IMG/VR virus record: IMGVR_UViG_3300034198_015644 | Span: 1 to 64,000 of that record | Length of the DNA stretch: 64,000 nucleotides | Reading direction: 5' to 3' (one strand) | Source: a virus | Part shown: piece by piece, positions 43,626 to 55,600 of the stretch | How the letters are laid out: each line of letters starts with the position of its first letter | Numbering within the stretch: position 1 is the stretch's first letter | Program-made: the position numbers and the translations under genes | The notes under the pieces: generated by a model | Databases searched by the model: none | The model's input: only the letters and a program-made list of their open reading frames with translations | What the model was told of the DNA's origin: nothing

Positions 43626-46187
43626 ATGGCGACAGTTAAGACAAAAGTAGTTGGGAATAATTTTGATCCTTACTTAGTAGGATTACAATGGACTAGTGAA
43701 GGAGGTACACCTCTTTTCACTGTAGGTAATTTTCAAATTACTACTAACTTAACTTCACCACCCAAAAGAAATTTTCAACTAGGATCATTTTCAGATCCAT
43801 TAACATTAGAAAATTTAGGTACAACACTTACTGAGGCGACTCAATTTGTTGACGATAATTATAGTATTTTTCTAAATTTAAATACTGAAAATTTATTAAG
43901 TTTTACTTTATTTGGTTCATTTAAAGAATTTGTAAGGGTAGAGTTAGAACAAATACAATTAAATTGGCCTGCTTCAATATACGTTTTTTATGCGTATGGA
44001 ACAACTACGGGTAACACCATGACGAATTATAGTTATAATTCGGGAACAGGAGAGGCTTCATTTGATGTATCTACTAATTTTTTCTACAATAATTATAATA
44101 TAAATTTTTTACAAAGTGGTGCTTTATTACCAAACACTTCAATACCTAGTTCAATAAGAAATTTAAGTGTTTATTATCCTGAGTATGAAATTTTTATAAA
44201 TGGACAAAGTTATCCTATCATTGGGTTTACGGGGTCGACTACCATAACTAATGGTACAGTAAATTTTATCATTCAAGGAGATCCACTTAGCGGTGCAACA
44301 AACACCACATTATCTTATCATATAAGACCAAATAGTAGATATTTGGAAAGATTTTTTTCCAATTTAGATGATTTTGCTAGATTTCTATTAAATAGAAATA
44401 CAGTACCTCAATATACATGTATGATATATTATGAGGAACAAAATGAAAATTATCAAATACTACAAAGATCACAAAGATTCACATGGCCGGTTACAGATGG
44501 ATATAATTTAGATTTAAATACGGGTGAATTTTTATTATATAGAAAATCATTATTAGAAATTGCAGAAAATTATGACGAGTATAGATCAGATTTAATGAGA
44601 AGAATGCTCGTAACAGAGTCTGTATCATACTTTGAATTAAATCCAAGACTATCCGCGTATATACCAATTAATACTACAGAAAAAATTGATAAATTATTAA
44701 ACATTTATGGTAGAGAGTTTGATGAAATAAGAAAGTACATTGAAGGTATTTCTTTTGCGGCAACAGTATCATATAATAAACAAGGTAATACTCCTGATGC
44801 TTTAATAAAAGATTTTGCTTATTATTTAGGTTGGGACATATTATCACCTATGGACGAGAATCAACTCTTCCAAAATTTTATGCCAACACAGAGTGTATTT
44901 TCAGGAATGACGGTTGGTTATACCCCTGCGGAGGCAGAGATTGAATTTTGGAGAAGATTAATTTTAAATTCGTCATTTTTATGGAAGAGTAAAGGCACTA
45001 GAAAACCAATCGAATTTTTATTTGATTTTATTAATACACCACCCGCTTTAGTTAATTTTAATGAATACATTTATCAAGCAAAAAATAAATTAGATATTAA
45101 TAATTTTAGACAAATAATACAATATCTTTATGATGATACTAATTTAGATGGATATAATGTGGATGAAAATGGTTATCCTAAAGTTCCGGTAGACACACTA
45201 CAAAATTATTTTCAAAAAGGTGGAGGATGGTACAGAGAAACCGCAGGAATCAATTCCCAAGTAGATTATTATGAAGGTAATAATCCACATATAGGACCTT
45301 ACGATGGTGGACAATTCTATATAGATAGTTTTCGTTGTTTATTAGAAAATTTTTCAGGACAAACAATAAAAATAACTAATGAGTATGTAGAATTTACAAA
45401 TATATTTTCAAATTATTATGGTGGCACAGTTGGAGATTATACAGGACAAATTTATGTTGATCCTGTAGATGGAGGTAACAATCCAACAGATTGTATATTA
45501 ATAGCAGGTACAGTAGTTACTGCAATTACGGCACCAGAATATACGGTATGTGGTTGTTTGTTACCATCAGGATTAACTAAGGCAATTGTGATTAACGTAA
45601 GACCAAATCCAAACCCGAACCCTGGATGTTCAACTGCGGCAACTCCATCTTGCCCAAGCAATTTATTGTATTATAATCAAGTTAATAATTTGCATGTTTG
45701 GATAGATAATAATACTGGTAATTTCGTAAATCAAGTACCGGCACAATGTTGTCAAGATATTGGAGGGGTTTATGATTCGTTAACACAACATTGTTTAGTT
45801 TCGGGAACTAATGGTTCTTCAGGAACTAGCGGTTCTTCAGGAACTAGTGGGTCTTCAGGAACTAGTGGGTCTTCAGGAACTAGCGGTTCTTCAGGAACTA
45901 GCGGTTCTTCAGGAACTAGTGGCGGTGGGGCATATAGATCTTGGATTATTACAAAATGTATAAATTCTTGTGGAGCAAATGGTTACGAATGTATTGGACC
46001 TTCAACAGTCACAGTTTATACTAACTCTACTGTAACATCTTTAACTGATCCAAATACGGTAATTTATTCAGACCCATTAGGAACTACATTATTTAGTTTA
46101 CAATATTTCTCTCGTTTAGGAAGTATATACATTACAGATATTGATGGCACCCCTGCGGTAGAAGGTGCAATAGGAAATCCGTGTTAA
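43626..46187 (+). CDS. Baseplate-to-fibre structural protein with GTSGSS repeat linker
   Basis: 853 residues. The N-terminal 250 residues are beta-rich. A helical middle (residues ~330-520; RMLVTESVSYFELNPRLS, EFWRRLILNSSFLWKSKGTRK split) resembles the scaffold of large wedge/adaptor proteins. Then comes a Cys-rich segment, a flexible linker of six GTSGSS-type units (about 730-765), and a small C-terminal beta domain with cysteines. The linker suggests a stiff body carrying a mobile distal domain. It ends the baseplate operon before the nucleotidyltransferase gene. Confidence 0.7.
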   Translation: MATVKTKVVGNNFDPYLVGLQWTSEGGTPLFTVGNFQITTNLTSPPKRNFQLGSFSDPLTLENLGTTLTEATQFVDDNYSIFLNLNTENLLSFTLFGSFKEFVRVELEQIQLNWPASIYVFYAYGTTTGNTMTNYSYNSGTGEASFDVSTNFFYNNYNINFLQSGALLPNTSIPSSIRNLSVYYPEYEIFINGQSYPIIGFTGSTTITNGTVNFIIQGDPLSGATNTTLSYHIRPNSRYLERFFSNLDDFARFLLNRNTVPQYTCMIYYEEQNENYQILQRSQRFTWPVTDGYNLDLNTGEFLLYRKSLLEIAENYDEYRSDLMRRMLVTESVSYFELNPRLSAYIPINTTEKIDKLLNIYGREFDEIRKYIEGISFAATVSYNKQGNTPDALIKDFAYYLGWDILSPMDENQLFQNFMPTQSVFSGMTVGYTPAEAEIEFWRRLILNSSFLWKSKGTRKPIEFLFDFINTPPALVNFNEYIYQAKNKLDINNFRQIIQYLYDDTNLDGYNVDENGYPKVPVDTLQNYFQKGGGWYRETAGINSQVDYYEGNNPHIGPYDGGQFYIDSFRCLLENFSGQTIKITNEYVEFTNIFSNYYGGTVGDYTGQIYVDPVDGGNNPTDCILIAGTVVTAITAPEYTVCGCLLPSGLTKAIVINVRPNPNPNPGCSTAATPSCPSNLLYYNQVNNLHVWIDNNTGNFVNQVPAQCCQDIGGVYDSLTQHCLVSGTNGSSGTSGSSGTSGSSGTSGSSGTSGSSGTSGSSGTSGGGAYRSWIITKCINSCGANGYECIGPSTVTVYTNSTVTSLTDPNTVIYSDPLGTTLFSLQYFSRLGSIYITDIDGTPAVEGAIGNPC
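45813..45920 (+). repeat. Six 18-bp tandem repeats encoding GSSGTS units
   Basis: Six in-frame copies of GGTTCTTCAGGAACTAGC, differing only at the third and last bases. They encode a Gly/Ser/Thr flexible linker in the 853-residue structural protein. Near-identity of copies predicts length variation between related phages. Confidence 0.95.
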
Positions 46188-46197
46188 AAATTTAAAT

Positions 46198-46557
46198 ATG
46201 GAAATACATAAACTTCGTTGGCCACTTAATGAATGTCCCATTCCCGTTAAATTTAAAACACAAAAACCTATAATTTATCCGATCATAGAAAATTTTTATG
46301 AATTACCCGATGAACAAAAAAATGTTTTATTAGAAATAAAAAAGATAATAAATTTTTATTTACCCGATGCGAAGTTATTTTTATTTGGTTCTAGAATAAA
46401 AGGTAATTGGGATGAAAATAGTGATTATGACATAATGGTTGAAACTAAAGAAAATGGCGAAAAAAATAAAATTTTAAAAAAATACGATTTTGGGGTAAAA
46501 GTAGACATTTGTTTTACCCAAAAATACGAAGCACTAAAAAAAATTGAAATTACTTAA
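46198..46557 (+). CDS. MNT-type minimal nucleotidyltransferase
   Basis: 119 residues. The catalytic signature of the polymerase-beta-like minimal nucleotidyltransferases is complete: FGSR with G64-S65, the D76-x-D78 pair in SDYDIMVE, and a third acid D103 in KVDICF. The ~30-residue N-terminal extension (LRWPLNECPIPVKF) is unusual. MNT proteins act as antitoxins that modify HEPN toxins (type VII HepT-MntA). No HEPN gene is adjacent here, so this is an orphan. It lies alone between two virion structural genes, 10 nt after one. A host-modifying or anti-defence accessory role is inferred; the enzyme class is well supported. Confidence 0.8.
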   Translation: MEIHKLRWPLNECPIPVKFKTQKPIIYPIIENFYELPDEQKNVLLEIKKIINFYLPDAKLFLFGSRIKGNWDENSDYDIMVETKENGEKNKILKKYDFGVKVDICFTQKYEALKKIEIT

Positions 46558-46587
46558 AAAATAAAAAATAATTTGAAAAAAACTTCA

Positions 46588-46610
46588 AAAACAAAATAAT
46601 TATTTTAAAA
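46588..46610 (+). promoter_or_regulatory. Shared 23-nt upstream element, copy 1
   Basis: Identical to a 23-nt stretch before the 626-residue fibre gene and containing the 14-bp palindrome AAAATAATTATTTT. It ends 8 nt before the start of the 4101-residue fibre gene. Confidence 0.55.
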
Positions 46611-46618
46611 TTGACATA

Positions 46619-49600
46619 ATGGCGTTCCCAATATTAAGAGATCCTGAAGTAATACATTTATTTGTAGATAAGTTCCCAACTTTATTGAGTGGTCCGTCTA
46701 GTGCAATTACAGAATTTTATAGTTTTTGTGTAAAAAATGGAGTAAATGAACTTTCATTATATGACACATTAAGTGTTTTACCAAGTTCAACAAACTCAGT
46801 TAGTAATTTTATTTATAGTGCAAAAACTTTTAATTACGTATGTGAAGTTGGCGGAACCGTAAATCCTTATGATCCTGCAACATTAGGATTAAAATATTTA
46901 AACTTAATTACTACCTACAATAATGGACAACCAAATCTATCAAGAAAATACGATAGGATAACTATTGAGAATGAATTTTGGAACTTAGAGACAAGTATTA
47001 ATCCATTAAAAAATACTGCAGGATTTACCATATCAACAATTGCGGGAAATACTGTGGCATCCATAGCAGGGGGAATACCCTCATCAATTTTTGTTGTGGG
47101 AAATATGGTTAAAGTTTTTGGTGAATATAGACAAGTCTTAGCAATTGGGGCGACAACAATAACTGTTGATAGAGGATTTACTAATACAGTAACAAATCAA
47201 ACTTTTGAAATTAGAGATAATAAAGTTTCGGGGGCAGAAACATATGCAATTGATTTTGAAACATATTTGTTGCGTTTAAAAAATATTAGAAATGTTGCAG
47301 TTGCAAATAATTTAAAAATAGATGCATATCTTTCAAGAAGAGTAACACAAGTACAATTTTTAAAATTAATTCCATTTATTGACAGAATTTTAATTGAGGC
47401 AGATTACGATCAAAATAATTATTTACTATATAACGACCCAACACAATTAAATAAAATACGAGATGTTTTAATTAGATGTAGTCAAAATAGAACAGGTACT
47501 GTCAATATCAATGTTGGTAACAATAATATGCAAGGTATTGGGACTGACTTTACCAATGAGTTGGGAGTTGGTACAAAGATTTACGTTAGTGGACAAGTTT
47601 TTACAATACAATCTATTGTAAGCTCAACGCAGGCAACTTTATTGGAAACTAACAATAGTAGTACAATTAATAATGCAACTTTTAAAACTTATACAGAATT
47701 TGCCCCAATATTCTATATCAACAAGACATTAAGAAAAACTTGGTTAACCACACCTGTTAGTACTAAAAGTTATGCTGATGTTTTTAAAATGTTTACACTT
47801 AGTGGTTATACAGTAGGAGGATCAGTACAATCAGGTAGTAACCCAATTTGTTATAATTTGGAAGACAACCCATCAATAACTGGTGCGACTAATTTGATTG
47901 GCATATCAATATTTGATAGAACTGAGGCACAATCTATAGACATAAAAGTTGCACAATCTTCTTCACCAAGATCAAGTTGTACCAATCCTTTGGCTAGATC
48001 TATTGGTGCTAACAATACTTATGCAATAACTTTTCAAGGAAATGATTGTACCTGTGATAATGCGACAAATGGATCAGTAACTGCGAATTTTAGTACAATA
48101 CAACCTACCCCATACAACTATACATTTACAAATGGTGGTAGAGTAATTGAGATTACAAATTTAACTACACCACCACCATATACGTTTAGTGGTCTAGGTT
48201 TAGGTACTTGGAACATATCAGTAAGAGATGGTAATAATAGTGTTTCAACAGGTAGTGTCACAATAAATGAATCATTTCAACCAACCATTACAGGTAATTA
48301 TATAAGTGCAGGTCAAGGCGGAATTACAGTATTCTATACGGGAGGTTATAACAACTACTATATTTCAAGAATAGATAACCCAACAAATATAAACAATCAA
48401 TGGGGACCTTTTATTTCATATCACAATGCAGGTAGTGATCCATTTTTTGATTCTAACATAACAGTTAATAATACAACAAAATCATATAATTCATCATCTA
48501 CTCCTGCGTATAATTTTGTACCAAATCAAAGTTATAGTTTTGTTATTGGAGATACAGATGCATGTATTAAAATTTTTACTGTAACAATACCTCAAGCGTC
48601 AACGGGACCTTCAGTAAATATTACTCAAACTACCAATCCATCTTGTGATGCAGCATCAAACGGTTCTATAACTATGGTTGCAGCAGGCACAGGACCTTAC
48701 GTATTTCATGTAACATATCCAAATGGAAATACAAGTAACATAAATAGTGTGAGTACTACACAAGTATTAAATAATTTATCGGCAGGAAATTACTCAGTAA
48801 CAGTAACAGATGCAAATAATGTTACATCTACCCCTGCGGTTACTACAACTTTAACTAATACATATAATTCAAATATAAATGCAACTAGTACATCACCTAA
48901 TCAAGTGTGTTTTCAATTAGTCGCAGGATCAACATATACTATAACATCAGGAGGGGGAACATTCCAATCATTTAATCAAACAGTAAGTGGACCTAACTTT
49001 ACCCCATGTTTTAATAATTTACCAGGAGGACAATATAACTTTAATGTTTTATCTTCTAATGGTTGTTCAGAAACAATTTATTTAACAGTTAATAGTGCAA
49101 CATTAACATTATCATTAAATCAATACGAAAATCCAAGTTGTACACAAGTTAATGATGGAATTATTAATGTATTTGCGACAAGTAATGGTAATGGACAATT
49201 TTCTTATTCCGCATCAAATGGTAGTGTAATTTATAGCAACAATAGTGGTAATTTTACTAATTTGAGTGCCGGTACTTGGACATTATCAGTTAGTCAAAAT
49301 GGAATTTTGGGGAATAATATTGTAGTGCAATTAAATAATTCATTTTATGTTAATGTGACTAGTACAGGTGAAACTGTATGTGTTAGTGCGAGTGGTGGTT
49401 CATTAGGTATTTATACTGTAGATATTAACGGTACGTTACACACCTATAACACCGCATCCACAATAAATTGTTATACTGGTCTTTGTTCGGGAAATGTTGT
49501 CAGAGTTGTTGATGGTGACATTATAAACACTTCAATATCAGGTTGTGTATACACCACAACAACACCTAAAGATTGTGCATTTAATTTTAACGTCACTGCT

Positions 49601-52600
49601 AATACAATTACTTGTGGCGACTACGGATCAATAATAGCTAGGGCGGATGGTGGAGTTACTCCATATATTTATACTGCCACAGGTAATGGTACGTACACGA
49701 ATACTACAGGTAATTTTAATGTTTTACCATCAGGTATATGGACAATAACAGTAGAGGATAACATTGGTAACTCAGGAACTACGACAGTTAATTTAGATAG
49801 TAAACTTAAATTTAGTGCCGACAGTAGCGCTCTTAGTGCAACATGTGTTACCATTATAGATGGTTTAGCACCTTACTATATTTTAATAAATCAAATATTA
49901 TATACTGCCTCTACACAAGGAACTTATTGTTTTGATTTAGAATGTGGTTATAATGGTATTGATGTATATGATAGTTGTACAGGAACTACTTGTGCAAATT
50001 ATTTATTTACTGCTCCGGGTGGAATACAAAGTTTTTTTCAAAATATATTTTGGACTAATTGTAGTGGAATGACACAAAGTGGAATTTTAAATTCAATTAG
50101 CCCTATCATAGGTAATACTTTTAGTACCTGTGCAATTTTTGGAACTCCTGTTACTACAAATTCTAAAATAGAAATAAGTCTAATAGGTTTTTGTCCACCC
50201 GGCACAAATCAAGATTGCGTGGTTGATAATAGTGTGATTGTGTATTATGATTGTCCGGGACCATTAAGTTTAGAACAAACTCAAGATAGTGTCAATCCTA
50301 GCTGTACTGATAGTAGTGATGGTGAGATATACTTTAGTGGTTTTGGTGGGGACTATCCCTATGTTAGTTATTCAGCAATAAATGGTAATACCATATATGT
50401 TAATGGTACAGGTACATTTTCAAATTTAAGTGCAGGTACTTGGACGATTTATGTTGAAGATAGTTCAAACACTATAACATCAACAACTGTAACATTAGTT
50501 TCAGATTTTATAGTTGATTTTACTATCACTAGTTTTACAGAAAACAGCGTGACCATTTGTGCTAATATACCAATCCAATATCAAACATTAGAATATGAAT
50601 TAACGTTTGAAAATCAAACGGCGATATTGAATGCATCTAATTCTTTTTGTAATACATTTACAGGGATAACAGGATGTAGTGTAGTTAATGTTAATTTATG
50701 TTCTTTAAGAAATTATAGAAGGCTTACTAATATTGGTGGTGGAGGTAGAAGTGTAATTAAAGGAAGTGATGGTCTTTTTTATGGGGTAACACAAATTGGT
50801 GGTTTATACAATTATGGGACTATATACAGATATAATGAAACCACTAAGGTTTATACTACATTACATAGTTTTAATGGGACTACAGATGGAAACACCCCGC
50901 AAGATATAATTGAAGTATCTAATGGAAAATTATACGGAATTTGTTTAGTCGGTGGTAATAGTGGTTATGGTACGTTGTTTAGTTGTACCACTTCAGGATC
51001 ATACGCAGTAATACATAATTTTGATGGGACGAACGGTGGAAATCCGGTTAGCAATTTAACTTTGGCTAGTAATGGTGTCATGTATGGAATGACACAATAT
51101 GATTCTACTTATGGATACGGCACTATATTTAGTTGTAGTACCATTGGAAATTTTGGGGTAGTTTATTCTTTCCAATACGTTTTTTCCATACCTTTTGATG
51201 GGTACAACCCAACAGGAAAATTAATCGAAGCATCTAATGGGTTACTTTATGGGGTCACACCACTTGGAGGTTCGAGTGACCAAGGAATTTTATTTAATTA
51301 TGATTATATAAATAATCAATATAACAATTTATTTTCTTTTGATTATGGGTCAGTCGCATATCCAAATGAAATAGTTGAAGGATTGGATAATAATTTATAT
51401 GTAATAGGTGATACATTTTCAAATAAAAGTATTTATAAATTAGATTTATCGGGAACACCAAAAGGAAATGTACATAATTTTTCATTAAGTGACGGATCAA
51501 ATGCAAATAAATTAATAAAAGGACTTAATGGTAATTTATGGGGATCAACTTTATATGGTGGTTTATATAATTTTGGTACAATATTTAGTTGTGATACTTT
51601 AGGTAATTTTGAAGTACTGTATAATTTTAAAAATTCTCTTCCAAATGACAATTTCTTATTGAATACTAACTCAACAATATTTTATGGGACAAGACAATCA
51701 AATATATTGTATAAAATAAATGTTAGTTTACCCGAATCTTGTTGTTTTGATACAACTACAAATTTAAATGATTTGTTAAAACCAAATATAATTTCTCTTT
51801 ATGGAGACTATGTTAATGGGGTGCCAAGTATTTGTACTACGATAGATATTAGTAGCTCAGTTAATGTTTGGTATACTGTAACTGTAAATGGAGAAGAAAA
51901 CATATATGATAGAAGTTTAGAACCTAATTGTTTTAGTGCGCTAACTGAGGGGTTAACAGATGTTTCTATATGTGAATATGTGGATTCATTTAACTATCTA
52001 GCAATACATTATTTTGACTCAACTAACAATACTTTTGGGACTACTCCTAATGGAGGTTTGATAGAGGCAAGTGACGGCAACTTTTATGGTATGACATTTA
52101 ACGGAGGTTCAAATGATTTTGGTGTAATTTATAGTTGTGATACTATAGGTAATTATGGTATAATATATAATTTTGGGTCTGTTTTATTTGATGGAAAATA
52201 TCCACTTGGATCTTTAATACAAGGATCAAACGGAACATTATATGGGATGACATCATCAGACAATATATTAAATTTATGTGGAGTAATTTTTAGTTGTACT
52301 ACAACAGGTAATTATGGGATAATACATAGATTTGATAATACAGTTACTAATGGCGTAACTAAAGGAAGAACACCTGAAGGTTCTTTATGCGAAGTTTCTG
52401 ATGGATTCTTATATGGGGTGACAAGATATGGAGGTTTTAATAATGGTGGGGTAATATTTAAAATTAACCCAACAACAGGACAATATTTTTCAATTTATGA
52501 ATTTGGACAAGCACCAAATGATCCATTAGAACCAATAGAAGGTGTAATAGAAGTTAACAATAAATTATATGGAATGTCTTACTTTGGAGGACAACATAAT

Positions 52601-55600
52601 TTTGGCACTATATATGAATTGGACTTAAACATAGGTGTACCTAATACTGTATTTAGTTTTGAAAATGTAACTGGTTCGGGAGATATTGGATTTTATCCTA
52701 ATGGAAAATTAACTTTAGGGTCAAACGGATTGTTATATGGACTAACAACTGGTGGAGGATTTTATGGAGTAGGGGCATTTTTTGAATTCGATCCAACTTA
52801 TCTAACCTATAGGACAATACATAGTTTTAGTGGCACCCCTATTGACGGTGAGACTGCGACAGGTACTTTATTTGAAGATGAAAATGGAGTATTTTATGGG
52901 TTAACAAAAGAAGGTGGACCTATAGGTCGAGGAACAATTTTTGCTTGTGATATATATGATAATTATAAAATTTTAAAAACTTTAAATAATTCAAACGGTA
53001 GATATCCTGAGAATACATATTTTATAAAGGCATCCGATAATAATTTATATTCTACAGTTAGTGGTGGATTACCTAATAATGGTGGTGGTATTATAAAATT
53101 AACAATTGAAACATTAACGGGTTGTTGTTATAGTGCAACTACAAATATACCACAGTGTTTAGACGGAGTGACTATTGACACATTATGGATAGATAATATG
53201 CCATATGTTAATGTATTAATTAATAGTCAAAATACTACACCTCCATATGAAGTTACGGTTGGGGGTATAACATATCCTTATTATGTTGGATCATTAACCG
53301 GAAATTGTTACCCAATAATCGGATGTGATCCAGTTATTGTAAATGTTTGTGCACCTGAGATTACTTCCCAACAATTAAGTGGATTTACAGTAGAACATAA
53401 ATTTAGTTTTTCAGATGCTTATGATGGTAAAAATCCATATGGTGATTTAACATTAAATTATAATGGAATATTTTATGGAATGACATCGCAGGGTGGTGTA
53501 AATGAGCCAGGATATTTCCCCACAGGATGCGGAACAATTTTTAGTTTTGATCCAATAACTAAGATTTATCAAAAAGTTTATGATTTAGACGCTGATAATG
53601 GAGATGGATTTTTTCCAAAAGGAACATTACAATGTGACCTAAATTATAATTTATATGGGGTTAATTATTACGATGCAGTTAGTGGTTATGGTACGTTGTT
53701 TAGTTGTACCACTTCAGGATCATACGCAGTAATACATAATTTTGACGATGTTAATGGATCAAATCCTGTTACATTACCTAGTAGAGAACCATTAACAGGA
53801 CGATTCCAAAGAGTCGGAACAACAATAAAAAGTGCAACCGGTGATGGAGTTTTATATAGTTTTGATAATGGTACACACGTGAATGATGATTTTAGCTCAA
53901 TAGGGTCTTTTGGTCGAGGCACTAATTCATATTTTAATGACCCATCTATATCTTATAATAAAGGAATAAATTCAAACGGACCCTTATTAGTTGATCAAGA
54001 GTTATCATTAATATATTTCGGATCAACTCAAGCATTTGTTTACGGCATGACAAAAGAAGGGGGAACAAACAATAATGGTGTTATTTTTGCTTATGACTTT
54101 TTTGTCTATGGTTTATACGATATTTATAATTTTACAGGCGGAGCGGACGGAGGAAAACCAACAGGAGGTTTAATTAAGTATAGTTATGGGTTATATAATA
54201 AAGTTTATGGAATGACTTCAGAAGGTGGTGCAGGTTTTGGTGTCATATTTGAGATGGATTTATCAATTTTTGGTTCACCTGTAAATACAATTTTACATAC
54301 ATTTGCGGGAGGAACTTCTGATGGATCTAGACCATATGGTTCATTATACGAATTTAATGGTCGACTTTATGGTATGACATATTATGGAGGAACGAATAAT
54401 GCCGGTGTAATATTCTCATTAGACCCAAGACTTCCTTATCCACACGACTATACAATCATTCATAGCTTTAATGGAAGTACGGGAGGATCAAATCCTGTAG
54501 GTTCATTGACAATGGGCCCTGATGGTAAATTATATGGTATGACATTGTATGGCGGTAATGGAGTAGGTGTAGGAGGTAAAGGTATAATATTTAGTATTGA
54601 TTTTAATTTAACTCAAAGAGCGGCATGTTGTTATCAAACAACCATAGACGTAAATGATCCTAACGATATAAATTTACCTCTTATTGAGGGAACTTGGTTT
54701 AATTCACAACCAACAATTTCTGTGAGCATTGACCCAAATAATTATTATGTCGCTCCTTATACTGTAACTATTGATGGAGTTACATATAACTATGACACAA
54801 ATAGTGCTAAAAATTATTTCCCACAATTAAGTTGTGGTACACATACAGTAGTCATTACACCAAATGCGGGAAACAATACACTTGACTTTTCGGGTTTAAA
54901 ATCGTTTAGTGGACCAACAATTGATCCGGGTTCATTATTTGGTAATCCAATTGAACCAATCACCAACGAATTTTATGCCTTATCTTATGCGGGTGGAGCA
55001 TTAAATTTTGGTACAATTTTTAAGATTGATTTGTTAGGTAATGTTGAGATACTTCATAATTTTTCAGGATCAACTTATGGTGATGGAAACCACCCAATAC
55101 AAGATTTAATTTTATCGTCAAATGGAAAAATGTACGGTACAACCTCGGAAGGCGGAATATATAATGCGGGTACAATATTTAGTTGTGATACTTTAGGTAA
55201 TTATGGTATAGTTTATAATTTTTCTGGTGGCACAAATGGAGGTGGACCGATTCAAAATTTAACAGAAGTTTCTAATGGTATTTTTTATGGATTAGTGTAT
55301 CAAACCGGTGCATTTGGTATGGGTATTATTTTTAGTTGTGATACAATAGGAAATTATAAATTGATTCATAGTTTTAGTGGGTCACCTTATGATGGGATGC
55401 AACCTTTAGAAAGTTTTTATAAACATTCAAATGGTATTTTATATGGTACTACATTTAATGGGGGTACTTATAATGCGGGAACAATTTTTAGTTGTGACAC
55501 TTTAGGTAATTATGGTATAATTCATAGTTTTAATAATACAGTGATTCCCAATAACGGATGCAACCCAAGATGTACGTTAATTGAGGGAGATAATGGTATT

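Noticed and set aside
45813-45920. CRISPR-like array
   Set aside because: Units are contiguous 18-mers with no spacers and are in frame with a coding linker.
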